Made by a program: the position numbers and the translations under genes. Positions 1 to 8,800 of a DNA stretch of 64,000 nucleotides are shown piece after piece; position 1 is the stretch's first letter, and each line of letters starts with the position of its first letter. Origin of the DNA: Alphaproteobacteria bacterium (lineage in GTDB: Bacteria > Pseudomonadota > Alphaproteobacteria > Puniceispirillales > Puniceispirillaceae); NCBI GenBank assembly GCA_016780775.1, contig JADHLI010000007.1, positions 1 to 64,000 of the forward strand, given 5' to 3'. The notes beneath the pieces are model-generated. The model was not told the origin of the DNA, searched no databases, and saw only the letters and a program-made list of their open reading frames with translations.

Positions 1-128
1 TAAAAGGTATGCGTTTGCTAAAACGAGTTACAATGATTGCTGAGAACAACACTGTTATCAAAGTGCATTATCCTATTTTTCCGAGTGACTCAGACGCACC
101 TTGGGTCATTGAGCAACTGTCATGTTAA
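1..128 (+). CDS. C-terminal end of a probable peroxiredoxin (partial)
   Basis: An open frame enters from the left edge and ends at TAA 126-128. The 41 visible residues read like the last strand and helix of AhpC/TSA-type peroxiredoxins: a KRVTMIAENNTVIKV strand, then YPIFPSD and a short helix (WVIEQL). Peroxiredoxins reduce peroxides with a catalytic cysteine in an N-terminal PxxxTxxC motif, which lies outside the window, so the assignment rests on the tail only. The family name is inferred from this tail pattern. The downstream acetyltransferase begins 85 bases later with its own ribosome-binding site. Confidence 0.5.
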   Translation, partial: KGMRLLKRVTMIAENNTVIKVHYPIFPSDSDAPWVIEQLSC

Positions 129-213
129 TGGTGATTGGTTACCAGCGTCGCAACTTGAATATAGCGGTCACCGTGGAGTAAATTATTCTCTTTTTTGGCA
201 GGAAGGGCACGTG

Positions 214-657
214 ATGGAAAAGCAGATAAAATTTCGGCCCTTTGATGAAAGCGATAGCGATAAGGTTATTGCGCTTTGGGAGAAGGCAGGCCTGTTGCGC
301 CCATGGAATAACCCGAATAAAGATATTGCGCGCAAGCTTCAGGAGATGGCGGTAAACAGCTATAGCTGGTTCTGGGTAGCAGAACAAAACGGCGTCATTA
401 TCGCTACGGCTATGGCTGGCTATGATGGGCATCGCGGTTCTGTAAACTATCTGGGTGTCGATCCTGATGTTCAGCAAAGCGGGGTAGGCAGGCTGATCAT
501 GCAGCGCATTGAGGCAGATTTAATCGCAGCGGGATGTCCAAAGCTAAATTTACAAGTGCGTGATGATAATATCGATGTGCTAGCGTTTTATGACAGGCTA
601 GACTATCAACGCGATGCAACGATTTCACTATCAAAGAGGCTGATATCAGATGAATAG
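214..657 (+). CDS. GNAT family N-acetyltransferase, YpeA-like
   Basis: This is a 147-residue acetyltransferase of the GNAT fold, which moves an acetyl group from acetyl-CoA to an amine; the substrate cannot be told from sequence. It matches the YpeA/ArgA-like subgroup: LWEKAGLLRPWNNP near the N-terminus, GYDGHRGSVNYLGVDPDVQQSGVGRLIM as the acetyl-CoA loop (Q-x-x-G-V-G), then CPKLNLQVRDDN and FYDRLDY in the last third. The frame is open further upstream, but the family begins at MEKQIKFRP and GGAAGG at 201-206 sits seven bases before ATG 214. A GTG at 211 is also possible. It follows the partial peroxiredoxin in the same direction and faces lptD. Confidence 0.85.
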   Translation: MEKQIKFRPFDESDSDKVIALWEKAGLLRPWNNPNKDIARKLQEMAVNSYSWFWVAEQNGVIIATAMAGYDGHRGSVNYLGVDPDVQQSGVGRLIMQRIEADLIAAGCPKLNLQVRDDNIDVLAFYDRLDYQRDATISLSKRLISDE

Positions 658-718
658 CTGGGGAGGTGTTTTCCCCTCAGCGCATTTCCAGAAGTAAGAG
701 TAGTGTTACCGTTTAACG

Positions 719-2878
719 TTATTGGGTAATAGAGCCGAGATATTTGAATGATACCCGTAATTGTAGCTCACTAACTTTCTGGATATCTCTGTCTGCGTAA
801 GGGTCGCGCTTATATTCAAGCGATAGATTTACACAATCCTGAAAGCCACCTGCCCACCCTAATAATAGAACCGACTGATCTTTTTTACTTTGCCCTTCGG
901 AAAGATTCCAGACCTGTTCTGCGGTCAATGATAAACCTCTTCCTAAACTCTGGGTAACATTGATGGCTACTTCTTCGCGATCTTGCGCACTATTGGTAAA
1001 ATAGCTTTCTGCAACTTGGGTATGCGATACCTCAACAAAGGTGCCATTATTATCATAGACGGCATTTGCACGAGATTCGTTTAACTCAAAGGTTTTGCGG
1101 TCAGCACGCGCTGACCATGACACAGTTAGATCAAACGGCGTTCTAGCAGACAGGCTGGTAACATAATCTGAATAGCTATCCTGGCTTTCGGTAGAAATGC
1201 TCTCCGCTGGAGTGCCAGAGGTGCGATAGGATAAGCCAATAAAACCGCTGACATCGCCAAGAAAACTATTTTCGGTAATCCCAGAAACACCTGCCGCAAC
1301 ATGGCTGCCAGGCAAGATAAAGTCGCGCCCCTGAAAGCGGTTCGCTAAAAACAAGTTAGCTTCGTCTAGGCGAAAATCTGCGGCATCCCGGTTTGGGATA
1401 TCATCTGTTCTATCACTGCCTTCAATGCCAGTGAATTTTATTCTTGGCGTTATGATAGCAGAGGCGGTGTTCCCATTGCCATAGGTTATGCCTAGCGGAT
1501 ATTGCCATCCGCCGGTCATAATTACCTGACCTTGGCCAACCTCATGCGTATCGCCTGAGCTGCTGGCGTTTGAGCGAATATCGTGATAGGTGCCCAGTAA
1601 ATCGCCTGTTGCGGTCAGAACATGGCCGTTCATCTTATGCTGGAAGCGGGTGCCAAGCAGGCCTGTCCAGCGAAGTATATCATGGCCTTCATCATTGTTT
1701 AATGACTGGGCTGATAGCTCCTGGCGTATTGTCTGGTTTGCGAATGGTCCATCAGTAATTTTTTCAAAATAGATTTCTGGCAGAAGGCTAGGTTCTTTGT
1801 CTAGTGTGTCAGTTTCGCGCAGACCTTGTGTGTCAGAGGCTTTAACACGGTAGTAGCGGTTATCAGTGATTTTTTCTGCAACCATATAGCTATCCAAACG
1901 CTCTTCTGTCTCATAGCGATAGCGACGCAAAAAAGTATCTTGGGAGGTACGGAACAAGCGCATGCGCATCTTCCAGCCCTCGCCCAATTCTGTGGAAAAA
2001 CGAGTGTCGGTTGCGGCAACTTGCTCTCTGCGTTTTTTAAAGGTTTCAAGATTGGCCGTATATATCATGGCATCTAGCTCAGAATTGTCCCATCTCTGGC
2101 GATAGATGGTCTTTAGTCCCTGTCCTCTGAACTGAAAGTTCGTTGGCTGAAATTCAACATCACGGGTGGGGCCAAGTATTTGGTAATAGGGCGTGGTAAC
2201 CGTCATTCCACGGTCATTAGAATACGCTATATTGGGGGTCAAAAACCCACTTTCGCGTTCAATTGTTTCATCTGGGTGCACCAACGCTGGCAAATAGAAA
2301 ACAGGCAAACCAAAAATGCGCATTGTCACATTCTGGTGCGTTATCGAACGGCTTTCAATATCATGGATACTTTTTGAAGCTCGCAAATCCCAAATTGGAC
2401 TCTCACCATTATCATAATCACATTTACAGGGCGAAAAGACACTTCTGTCAAAGACCGTTCGTTTATTTTGTACATGATCACCAGAGCTGGCAGAAAACCG
2501 GGAGCCATCTGATAAATTTGTTAACAGAGGCTTAGCGATTGCATGGGTAAAGTTTTCATCCAGTGTCATCTCTTCAGCAGAATGAACAATATTGTCCACC
2601 GTAGTGATAGTGACATTCCCAGATGCGCGCGCTGTTTCTGTTGAAGGGTTGTAAATCACCTGATCAGCACGCAAAACATCGCCATTTTGGAGTATCATTA
2701 CATTACCAGTAGCTATCATGCTACCGTCTTGGTTGCTTACAGTCACACTGTCGGCTTCGAAATCAACTGGCGTGTCTTCTTGCGCGTGCAGCGTTTTTGC
2801 CCACACAGAAAACACTAGCGCTAACATCGCTAAGACGGCTTTAAAATAGCCTTTCAAAAGTCCCATGCACATCGTCAC
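719..2878 (-). CDS. lptD: LPS-assembly protein LptD (OstA)
   Basis: This outer-membrane barrel inserts lipopolysaccharide into the outer leaflet with the lipoprotein LptE. The start is a GTG at 2878 or an ATG six or twelve bases inside; a signal peptide ends near HAQ (about residue 33). An OstA-like jellyroll follows (FEADSVTVSNQDGSMIATGNV, then YNPSTETARASGNV), then FSPCKCD near residue 150, a cysteine pair at the position typical of alphaproteobacterial LptD. The rest (about 200-719) alternates like a beta barrel and ends in LQLRVSFKYLGSITQ. It is downstream of a GT4 glycosyltransferase on the same strand and close to a GT9 enzyme, an LPS-related setting. It is not next to surA/pdxA/ksgA, its common neighbours in related genomes. 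Confidence 0.92.
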   Translation of the reverse strand: MTMCMGLLKGYFKAVLAMLALVFSVWAKTLHAQEDTPVDFEADSVTVSNQDGSMIATGNVMILQNGDVLRADQVIYNPSTETARASGNVTITTVDNIVHSAEEMTLDENFTHAIAKPLLTNLSDGSRFSASSGDHVQNKRTVFDRSVFSPCKCDYDNGESPIWDLRASKSIHDIESRSITHQNVTMRIFGLPVFYLPALVHPDETIERESGFLTPNIAYSNDRGMTVTTPYYQILGPTRDVEFQPTNFQFRGQGLKTIYRQRWDNSELDAMIYTANLETFKKRREQVAATDTRFSTELGEGWKMRMRLFRTSQDTFLRRYRYETEERLDSYMVAEKITDNRYYRVKASDTQGLRETDTLDKEPSLLPEIYFEKITDGPFANQTIRQELSAQSLNNDEGHDILRWTGLLGTRFQHKMNGHVLTATGDLLGTYHDIRSNASSSGDTHEVGQGQVIMTGGWQYPLGITYGNGNTASAIITPRIKFTGIEGSDRTDDIPNRDAADFRLDEANLFLANRFQGRDFILPGSHVAAGVSGITENSFLGDVSGFIGLSYRTSGTPAESISTESQDSYSDYVTSLSARTPFDLTVSWSARADRKTFELNESRANAVYDNNGTFVEVSHTQVAESYFTNSAQDREEVAINVTQSLGRGLSLTAEQVWNLSEGQSKKDQSVLLLGWAGGFQDCVNLSLEYKRDPYADRDIQKVSELQLRVSFKYLGSITQ

Positions 2879-2957
2879 TGATCACCAATTGAATTTACAG
2901 CTTTTTTACCCAAGAAACTGTTTACAAAGGCCTACCTTAGTTAGCTGCAATTGTAAA

Positions 2958-4121
2958 TCAAGACTTCAAGGATATCCTATACTTATCTGCGTTAACAGCC
3001 ATATTTCGGGCATCATACGGATAATCTTCCCACGCCCTATCCTGAAGTCGTGCTATCTTGCTATTATCTGATAACAGGCTATGCAATTTTTCCGCCAAAA
3101 TTTTGATTATTTGCTGCCGGACATTCTCATCGCGGTAGTCGAGCTCGCGGATACTGACTATTTCGGCGCGCCCTTGTGCAATCTCAGGAATGCCGCCTTT
3201 GTCTGTGGTGATAAGCGCGCAGCCATATGCCAATGCTTCGAGTACCGTAAGGCCTGCAGGTTCCTGCCATAATGAGGGAACAAGCGCGATAGCAGATTGC
3301 GCCTGAAGCTTGCTTAAATCTGCTTCTTGGAGATAACCATGCTGGGTTATCTGCTCAGCGATAGGGGCGAGCGTCCGGCTAATCTTCTGCTCATACTCCG
3401 AAGGCTTAGCGGTATGAAAATGGGTGCTGCCAACAATATCTAAATGCCAATCTGGAAAGGCAGGCAATATCCGAGCGGCTGCTTCACAGGCTTCTAAAAT
3501 CCCTTTTTCGGGAACCATCCGGCCTGCTAACAGGATCTTTTTCTGCTTAACTGGCCGCTGATTACATGTCCTTGTAACCTCATTCGGGATCACAATATAT
3601 TTTGAATGTGCATCTGCGCATAATTTTTCTTCAGGTAAGTCATTGATAAAGATATCTTTAAGGTAGTTTGAAACAAAAAGAATTGCAGACAGATTATTCA
3701 CTAACCACAGTCTTTCATCGGGTGTCTGACCGCCTTGCATATCCCTAGCATCATTATGCATATACAAGCTTACTTTTAAATCGGGGCGTGCGGTTTTCAG
3801 CTGTCTTGCAAGCTGGCAGCGGCTATGTATTTCAACCAGTTCTGGTGTCTGCTCTGGATGGGCTTTTAGATGGGCAAGATAGCCATATAAAAATCCTTTA
3901 TTTTTGCCATACATCCATTTCCGGTAATAGCTTACACCCTTAAAATTAACGTCTTTTAAGGGCGGATTTGATATGGGGGTGCCAAAAACACTAATCGCTC
4001 TGGGATGATCAGAAGCACTGGCAAGATCCGCAACAATCCGCGCAATGGCGCCTGCATTCGCGCTTGTCATCACCTCTTTATGAGGCAGCAAAATATCTGT
4101 AATTGGATAGCTAGAAGTCAT
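2958..4121 (-). CDS. Glycosyltransferase family 4 (GT-B fold)
   Basis: This 387-residue protein is a retaining nucleotide-sugar glycosyltransferase of the GT4/RfaG type. The C-terminal nucleotide-binding half is clear: ILLAGRMVPEKGILEACEAA near 205-225, then LVPSLWQEPAGLTVLEALAYGCALI near 290-310, with the E-x7-E motif that contacts the sugar nucleotide, followed by TDKGGIPEI. The N-terminal acceptor half has HKEVMTSANAGAIARI. No membrane segment is seen, so it is likely cytoplasmic or peripheral. It is divergent from the GT9 gene and upstream of lptD, which suggests LPS core or surface glycan synthesis; the acceptor is unknown. No strong ribosome-binding site precedes ATG 4121. Confidence 0.88.
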   Translation of the reverse strand: MTSSYPITDILLPHKEVMTSANAGAIARIVADLASASDHPRAISVFGTPISNPPLKDVNFKGVSYYRKWMYGKNKGFLYGYLAHLKAHPEQTPELVEIHSRCQLARQLKTARPDLKVSLYMHNDARDMQGGQTPDERLWLVNNLSAILFVSNYLKDIFINDLPEEKLCADAHSKYIVIPNEVTRTCNQRPVKQKKILLAGRMVPEKGILEACEAAARILPAFPDWHLDIVGSTHFHTAKPSEYEQKISRTLAPIAEQITQHGYLQEADLSKLQAQSAIALVPSLWQEPAGLTVLEALAYGCALITTDKGGIPEIAQGRAEIVSIRELDYRDENVRQQIIKILAEKLHSLLSDNSKIARLQDRAWEDYPYDARNMAVNADKYRISLKS

Positions 4122-4279
4122 GGGGTGAGTATATGTTTCCTAGCAAATTGGCAGCGCTGTTCGGCAGGTTTCGCTATGTTTATAATACTAGCCATAATGT
4201 TAAAACAAGTCTATGAATCTGGGGAAAATGAAGCAATCTATGCGCGCAAAGACAAGTGCGCTTGGTGCAAGAGAAGGCA

Positions 4280-5194
4280 ATGAAGCAGATTTTGGTCTTA
4301 AAGCATGGCGCCCTAGGCGATATTATCCAAGCGATTGATGCCTTTGAAAGTTTGCGCCAATCCTTTCCCGATGCACATATAACCTTATTAACCTCGCCTG
4401 CCTTTGCCCCGCTGATCAAGCCTGCTGGCTGGTTTGATGAGCTGGTAATTGATTCGCGCGCACCTATCTGGAATATCGCTGGCAGCCTGCGCTTAATCAC
4501 AGTTCTCAGGCGTAACTTTGATGCGATTATTGATTTGCAATGCTCCTCGCGCACGGCTGTTTATTTTAAGCTGGCACGGCCAAAGGCGCGGTGGTTTGGC
4601 ACGGTAAAAGGCTGCTCAGACCCAATGCCTGATTTTACTGGAGTTAATAACCGCGATAGAATGCTGACCGCAGTAAAAATGGCTGGAGCAGCAGAATGCA
4701 CAGGCAATTTAAATTTTCTGTCAGCGCTTGCAGCAGGGCAAAAGATGAAACTGCCAAAAAAATATGCGGTGTTTGTAGCTGGCTCATCCAAAGCAAAATT
4801 GTCAAAGAGATGGCCTGCGGCTTTGTTTGCCGATATTGCGGCACGCTGCCTAGGGGCTAATATCACGCCTGTTTTATGTGGCACAGCAGAAGATAGAGAT
4901 GCAAATCAATTCATAAAGCAAGCTTCCGAGGATGTTATTGATGTTACCGCCAAAACCAGCTTGGCTGAGCTTGCTGTCATGATGGCGGGGGCTGAATTTA
5001 TTTTGGGAAATGATACTGGGCCAGTATTTCTTGGCGCGCGCACCAATGTGCCAACTTGTATGTTGATGGGCGCGGACACAGACCCTTCTATGTCTGCCCC
5101 AACAGGCCAGAAAGCAGTGTATTTATATATCCCAGACTTAGCACAATTATCTGCTGATAAGGTCTGGGAGAAGCTTAGTGAAATCCGCAGCTAG
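4280..5194 (+). CDS. Glycosyltransferase family 9 (ADP-heptose:LPS heptosyltransferase-like)
   Basis: GT9 enzymes transfer heptose from ADP-heptose to the LPS inner core. The protein starts MKQILVLKHGALGDIIQA, the usual GT9 first strand and loop, which is why ATG 4280 is preferred over in-frame GTG 4256 or 4265. A GAGAAGG box lies just before the ATG, closer than usual. Near residue 250 it has FILGNDTGPVFLGARTNVP, the NDTGP nucleotide-sugar loop, but the residue that is usually His (NDTGPxHLA) is Phe here. About 304 aa, normal to slightly short. With the divergent GT4 gene and lptD it forms an LPS-related group. Exact sugar and acceptor are unknown. Confidence 0.86.
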   Translation: MKQILVLKHGALGDIIQAIDAFESLRQSFPDAHITLLTSPAFAPLIKPAGWFDELVIDSRAPIWNIAGSLRLITVLRRNFDAIIDLQCSSRTAVYFKLARPKARWFGTVKGCSDPMPDFTGVNNRDRMLTAVKMAGAAECTGNLNFLSALAAGQKMKLPKKYAVFVAGSSKAKLSKRWPAALFADIAARCLGANITPVLCGTAEDRDANQFIKQASEDVIDVTAKTSLAELAVMMAGAEFILGNDTGPVFLGARTNVPTCMLMGADTDPSMSAPTGQKAVYLYIPDLAQLSADKVWEKLSEIRS

Positions 5195-5212
5195 AAACGG
5201 TATCAAGCACCT

Positions 5213-5779
5213 TTAAAAAGAAGAGTTAGGCTCTTTCAGGAATGTAATTTCTGCATCTGTTGAAGGCCGCCCTAAAATAGCATTACGGTGTGGGAAGCGG
5301 CCAAAACGGGCGACGATATCACGGTGGCGCACTGCATAATCATAGGTCCGCTCAGAGGTATGCTCTTTGAACAAAGGCAGTGATGCATCTTGAATAGCAA
5401 TATCTTCTGAATGCATCATTGGCATCAGGAAAAACTGCCGTTTGGCTTCCTGGCTCTCTGTTTCAATGCGCTTATCTGCGGCAGCACGCAGCGAAAGGGC
5501 GCACGCTATCTCGTCGCCTGCAAAAGCCTTTGGCGTATCGCGGTAGATATTGCGGGTCATCTGGTCCAGTAATAAGATAAGCGAAAGGCATCCATCGCTA
5601 TTCGCCGCCCAACGGTCAAGCTGCCCGTTTAGAGCTTGCGTGACCAGCGCCTCAAAACGGTATTTTAGTTGCTGGTCAAAATCATCATTCTTGGTAAACC
5701 AATGCTCTGGTGTGATCTCTTCAAACCAAAAAGACAGAATAGCGTTTATCTGGCTCTCATCGCCCGCGTTAAGTGTCAT
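5213..5779 (-). CDS. DUF924 family protein
   Basis: A 188-residue all-helical protein of the DUF924 (TPR-like) family, whose biochemical role is not established. Family marks seen are ILSFWFEEITPEHWFTKNDDFD at the N-terminus, LILLLDQMTRNIYRDTPKAFAGD in the middle, and FFLMPMMHSED followed by HRDIVARFGRFPHRNAILGRPST near the C-terminus. AAAGGAG lies six to eight bases before ATG 5779. Just upstream is a set of three near-identical 11-bp direct repeats (5791-5843). Convergent with the GT9 gene, 18 bases from its stop. Confidence 0.88.
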   Translation of the reverse strand: MTLNAGDESQINAILSFWFEEITPEHWFTKNDDFDQQLKYRFEALVTQALNGQLDRWAANSDGCLSLILLLDQMTRNIYRDTPKAFAGDEIACALSLRAAADKRIETESQEAKRQFFLMPMMHSEDIAIQDASLPLFKEHTSERTYDYAVRHRDIVARFGRFPHRNAILGRPSTDAEITFLKEPNSSF

Positions 5780-5790
5780 TTTTTTCTCCT

Positions 5791-5843
5791 TTCATTCCTA
5801 TAATCTGTCCATTCCTATCCTATGGTAATCGGTCCATTCCTAA
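5791..5843. repeat. Short direct repeats in the DUF924 leader
   Basis: Three copies of TYCATTCCTAW on the plus strand begin at 5791, 5808 and 5833. Read on the minus strand they give WTAGGAATGRA, so each copy carries AGGA plus an ATG-like trinucleotide, in the leader of the DUF924 gene. The spacing is uneven (17 and 25 bases), as if a duplicated block had drifted. Confidence 0.7.
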
Positions 5844-5957
5844 CATTTGTCTTTCATCTTACGATCACTATTCTTTTTTATTATTATCTCTGAAATATGG
5901 CGGAAATTAAAAAAGAAAAACAACCATAAACTATATCAAAACACCTAAAAATCTGGT

Positions 5958-6089
5958 TTTGGTAGTAATGTTGCGATTATTTTCTCCCCTAACGGCACGC
6001 CAACTACCGCTGATGATGAACCAGTAATGGTGCTATTGAATTATGTCACCAACCTTGCCTTTGATGATTTTAATATTGAGGTAATGTAG
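5958..6089 (+). pseudogene. Possible coding remnant in the 5780-6137 gap
   Basis: The 358-base stretch between DUF924 and the FAD oxidase holds no full gene. After an AT-rich part (5860-5950), a frame without a start codon runs 43 sense codons to TAG 6087-6089. It reads FGSNVAIIFSPNGTPTTADD, then EPVMVLLNYVTNLAFDDF, then NIEVM, which looks protein-like in composition. TAA lies five codons upstream of position 5958 in the same frame, so it cannot extend much. It may be the C-terminal relic of a lost gene; I do not recognise the family. Confidence 0.3.
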
Positions 6090-6137
6090 CTGGGACAAGT
6101 TTTACATGGCAGGCAATAACGCGTGCATTAATCAAGA

Positions 6138-7568
6138 CTAGTCGATAACTTTGCCTGGGTTTAAGATACCTTTAGGGTCTAAAAGGTGCTTGATGTTAGA
6201 CATAAGCGACAGGGCTACCGGGTCTTTAACCTGCTTTAATTGCTCAAATTTCATCACGCCAATTCCATGTTCTGCGCTGATAGATCCGTTTAAGCTAGCC
6301 AACGCTCTGTAAATCGCAGCTTTTAAAGGTTCTTTTTTATCTAGCCAGTCTGGGTCACCGCCTTCTTTTTCAATCAAATTGAAATGCAAATTGCCATCGC
6401 CAAGGTGGCCATAGCTGCAAACGCGCGTCACTGGACAGACTTTACGCACCTCTGCAACAGCACTATCATAAAAGGTTTGCAAATCTGCTCTGGTAACTGA
6501 AATATCTGTATTTACGGGGTTAGATTCCCGCTTGGTAGATTCTGGGGCATGCTCTCTGATGTCCCATAATTGCTGGCGTTGTGTTTCATTCCGCGCCAAA
6601 GTAGCATCACTTATCATTTCCGCTTCAAAAGCCTCTGCTAAAAAGCCTTCTAAGGTTTCGATAATAGGCACGCGCCCTGTTTCATCTTCGCGGCCGTCTT
6701 TTTCATCTGAACTAGCAATTTCCATCAGGATCATAAATTCAGGAATGGGGTCTAGCGGGCGCGGAATTTCTGGAAATTGTTTAAAAATAACATTCAAAAG
6801 CGTATCTGGCATAATTTCAAACGCTTCGACCTGCTCACCGCTTGCAGCTTGTAATTTCCCCAATAATTCGACCCCTGTGGCAATGTTTGGAATACCAGCA
6901 AGGGCAGTTGCACGTGCCTTTGGCAGGGAAAACAGCTTCATAGAGGCGGCTGTGATAATGCCAAGCGTACCTTCTGAGCCGATAAAGAGCTGTTTTAAAT
7001 CGTAGCCAGTATTATCTTTGCGTAAGGGGGTAAGCAAATCCATCACGCGCCCATCGGCCATCACCACCTCTATGCCAAGGCATAGATCGCGCGTATTACC
7101 ATAGCGCACCACATTTACCCCACCTGCATTGGTGGCCAGATTGCCGCCAATGGTACAGCTTCCTTTAGCGGCCAGATTAAGCGGGAAATACAAATCATGC
7201 TCTTCGGCAAGCTTGTGCAATTCTTGCAAAATACAGCCAGATTCAACCACCATGGAACGGTTCGCTTCAGAAAAAGAACGCACCTTATTCATCCGAGACA
7301 GCGATAATACAAAAGCTTTGCCTGAGGTGTCTGGGATACCGCCGCCAACCAAGCCTGTATTTCCGCCTTGCGGCACGATGGTCAGGCCTTGCTCATTTGC
7401 GCGGCGCATAATTGCGCTGACCTGCGCTGTGCTACGCGGGAACAAAACAGCCTCAGCATCGCCGCTATAATTGCCGCGCCAGTCCTGCAGGAACGGGGCT
7501 TTATCATCTGCTAGGCTCAAAATATCCTTATCATCAAGCAGGTCATTAAAATGGTGTATATTATTCAT
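6138..7568 (-). CDS. FAD-linked D-2-hydroxyacid dehydrogenase (GlcD/D2HGDH family)
   Basis: This 476-residue flavoprotein oxidises a D-2-hydroxyacid such as D-2-hydroxyglutarate, D-lactate or glycolate. The N-terminal FAD_binding_4 domain has FPRSTAQVSAIMRRANEQG and VPQGGNTGLVGGGIPD (about 40-80), then GGNLATNAGGVNVVRYGNTRD and LFIGSEGTLGIIT. The C-terminal FAD-oxidase domain has VCSYGHLGDGNLHFNLIEK and SISAEHGIGVMK, whose histidines bind the substrate or metal. There is no iron-sulfur domain. The overall pattern resembles D-2-hydroxyglutarate dehydrogenase, but substrate choice within the family cannot be fixed by eye. It lies 64 bases downstream of the Sua5 gene, a common alphaproteobacterial pair. 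Confidence 0.88.
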   Translation of the reverse strand: MNNIHHFNDLLDDKDILSLADDKAPFLQDWRGNYSGDAEAVLFPRSTAQVSAIMRRANEQGLTIVPQGGNTGLVGGGIPDTSGKAFVLSLSRMNKVRSFSEANRSMVVESGCILQELHKLAEEHDLYFPLNLAAKGSCTIGGNLATNAGGVNVVRYGNTRDLCLGIEVVMADGRVMDLLTPLRKDNTGYDLKQLFIGSEGTLGIITAASMKLFSLPKARATALAGIPNIATGVELLGKLQAASGEQVEAFEIMPDTLLNVIFKQFPEIPRPLDPIPEFMILMEIASSDEKDGREDETGRVPIIETLEGFLAEAFEAEMISDATLARNETQRQQLWDIREHAPESTKRESNPVNTDISVTRADLQTFYDSAVAEVRKVCPVTRVCSYGHLGDGNLHFNLIEKEGGDPDWLDKKEPLKAAIYRALASLNGSISAEHGIGVMKFEQLKQVKDPVALSLMSNIKHLLDPKGILNPGKVID

Positions 7569-7632
7569 TTATCCATCACTTACTTAAAAATCTGGTTTCA
7601 TACGCATAACACGCCCTGTTAAGGCTGTTCTT

Positions 7633-8613
7633 TTAAAGAACTTTACCGCTATCTCTGGGTGCGGCAGCACGCGAGAGACGGTCATTTATTGCAAGACCTA
7701 ATCCTGACATGGGGATGGGGGCAAAGGCAATAGAATTTAGAGCTAACTTATCGGCCTTATGCAAAAGTGCAAACAGATGCGCTGCTGCTTCTTGAATATC
7801 ACCAGTTTCGGATAGATTGAAATCAGCGGTTACCCCGTCTGGGACAGCGCCAAAGCCAATAAAAACCTCATCTTTATGTTTAGTGGTGGCGTTTAGTCGC
7901 ACCCCTGCCAATGGGGCGTAGTGGCTTGCTAACTGGCCAGGAGAAGTAAGCGGGGCTGTGCCATCTGTTATGCTGTTTGCTGGCGCAGTGATGCTAAGGC
8001 CAGTTTGCTCTTTTATCTGTTCTGCTGTAATTGGCCCCGGACGCAGTAAAATAGCCTTATTGCCACGGCAATCAATGACGGTGGATTCAAGGCCGCTAGG
8101 ACACGGTCCACCATCTAAAATTATATCACAGACACCGCCTAGCCCTTCTTCTACATGCAGGGCAATTGATGGGCTGATGCGCCCACTAGGATTTGCAGAA
8201 GGAGCGACAACTGGCAGACCAGTTAGGGCTAGTAGTTGGCGCGCTATAGTATGGTCAGGCACCCGAACCGCCACGCTATCATTGCCTGCTGAGGCTAACA
8301 AGCTGATAGGGCAATGCTTGGCCCGCTTTAGGATAAGGGTCAAGGGTCCTGGCCAAAAATGGGATGCAAGAAGATTAGCAATCTCGGTCTTCTCACCTGC
8401 TGCCAGCGCCTCTTCTATATCCGCAAAATGACTAATAAGCGGATTGAATTGTGGCCTGTTTTTAGCGGCAAATATTCGGGCAACGGCCTTATCATCGGTT
8501 GCGATAGCCCCCAGCCCATAGACTGTTTCTGTTGGAAAAGCGACTAGCCCGCCTTTTTGCAGGCAGGTGGCTGCTTGTTGCAAGGCATGTTCTGAAAATG
8601 GTGTGATGGGCAT
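7633..8613 (-). CDS. tsaC: L-threonylcarbamoyladenylate synthase, Sua5 type
   Basis: The enzyme makes threonylcarbamoyl-AMP from threonine, bicarbonate and ATP, the first step of the t6A37 modification of ANN-decoding tRNAs. The YrdC domain covers about residues 8-200: GGLVAFPTETVYGLGAIATDD, IFAAKNRPQFNPLI, FWPGPLTLILKR, VPDHTIARQLL and APSANPSGRISPS. A Sua5 C-terminal domain follows a linker with LTSPGQLASHYAP near 230. At 326 aa it is the long Sua5 form rather than the short TsaC. Upstream of the FAD dehydrogenase gene on the same strand. Confidence 0.93.
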   Translation of the reverse strand: MPITPFSEHALQQAATCLQKGGLVAFPTETVYGLGAIATDDKAVARIFAAKNRPQFNPLISHFADIEEALAAGEKTEIANLLASHFWPGPLTLILKRAKHCPISLLASAGNDSVAVRVPDHTIARQLLALTGLPVVAPSANPSGRISPSIALHVEEGLGGVCDIILDGGPCPSGLESTVIDCRGNKAILLRPGPITAEQIKEQTGLSITAPANSITDGTAPLTSPGQLASHYAPLAGVRLNATTKHKDEVFIGFGAVPDGVTADFNLSETGDIQEAAAHLFALLHKADKLALNSIAFAPIPMSGLGLAINDRLSRAAAPRDSGKVL

Positions 8614-8727
8614 GTTCTATTTGCTAGCCTGTTTAACAAACTCTGGAGATTGTAGTTTTAAAAGGTTATGGATACACATCTTAATGGCTATGAATTTAAC
8701 GCTAGGCACTGAGAAGAGCAAGAAGCC

Positions 8728-8772
8728 AGAACGATAAGCCCCAGAACGATAAGACCCAGAACGATAAGCCCG
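8728..8772. repeat. Three 15-bp tandem repeats upstream of the SRAP gene
   Basis: Units AGAACGATAAGCCCC, AGAACGATAAGACCC and AGAACGATAAGCCCG follow one another without a gap from 8728, 8743 and 8758. The array ends 28 bases before ATG 8801. The rest of the 187-base gap (8614-8800) shows no gene. Confidence 0.92.
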
Positions 8773-8800
8773 AGTGAGAATTCAAATTTAGGAAAGCTGT

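Noticed and set aside
658..718. GCTGGGGA/TCCCCTCAGC hairpin between the acetyltransferase and lptD
   Set aside because: Contains a bulge and lacks a T-tract on either strand, so it is not supported as a terminator.
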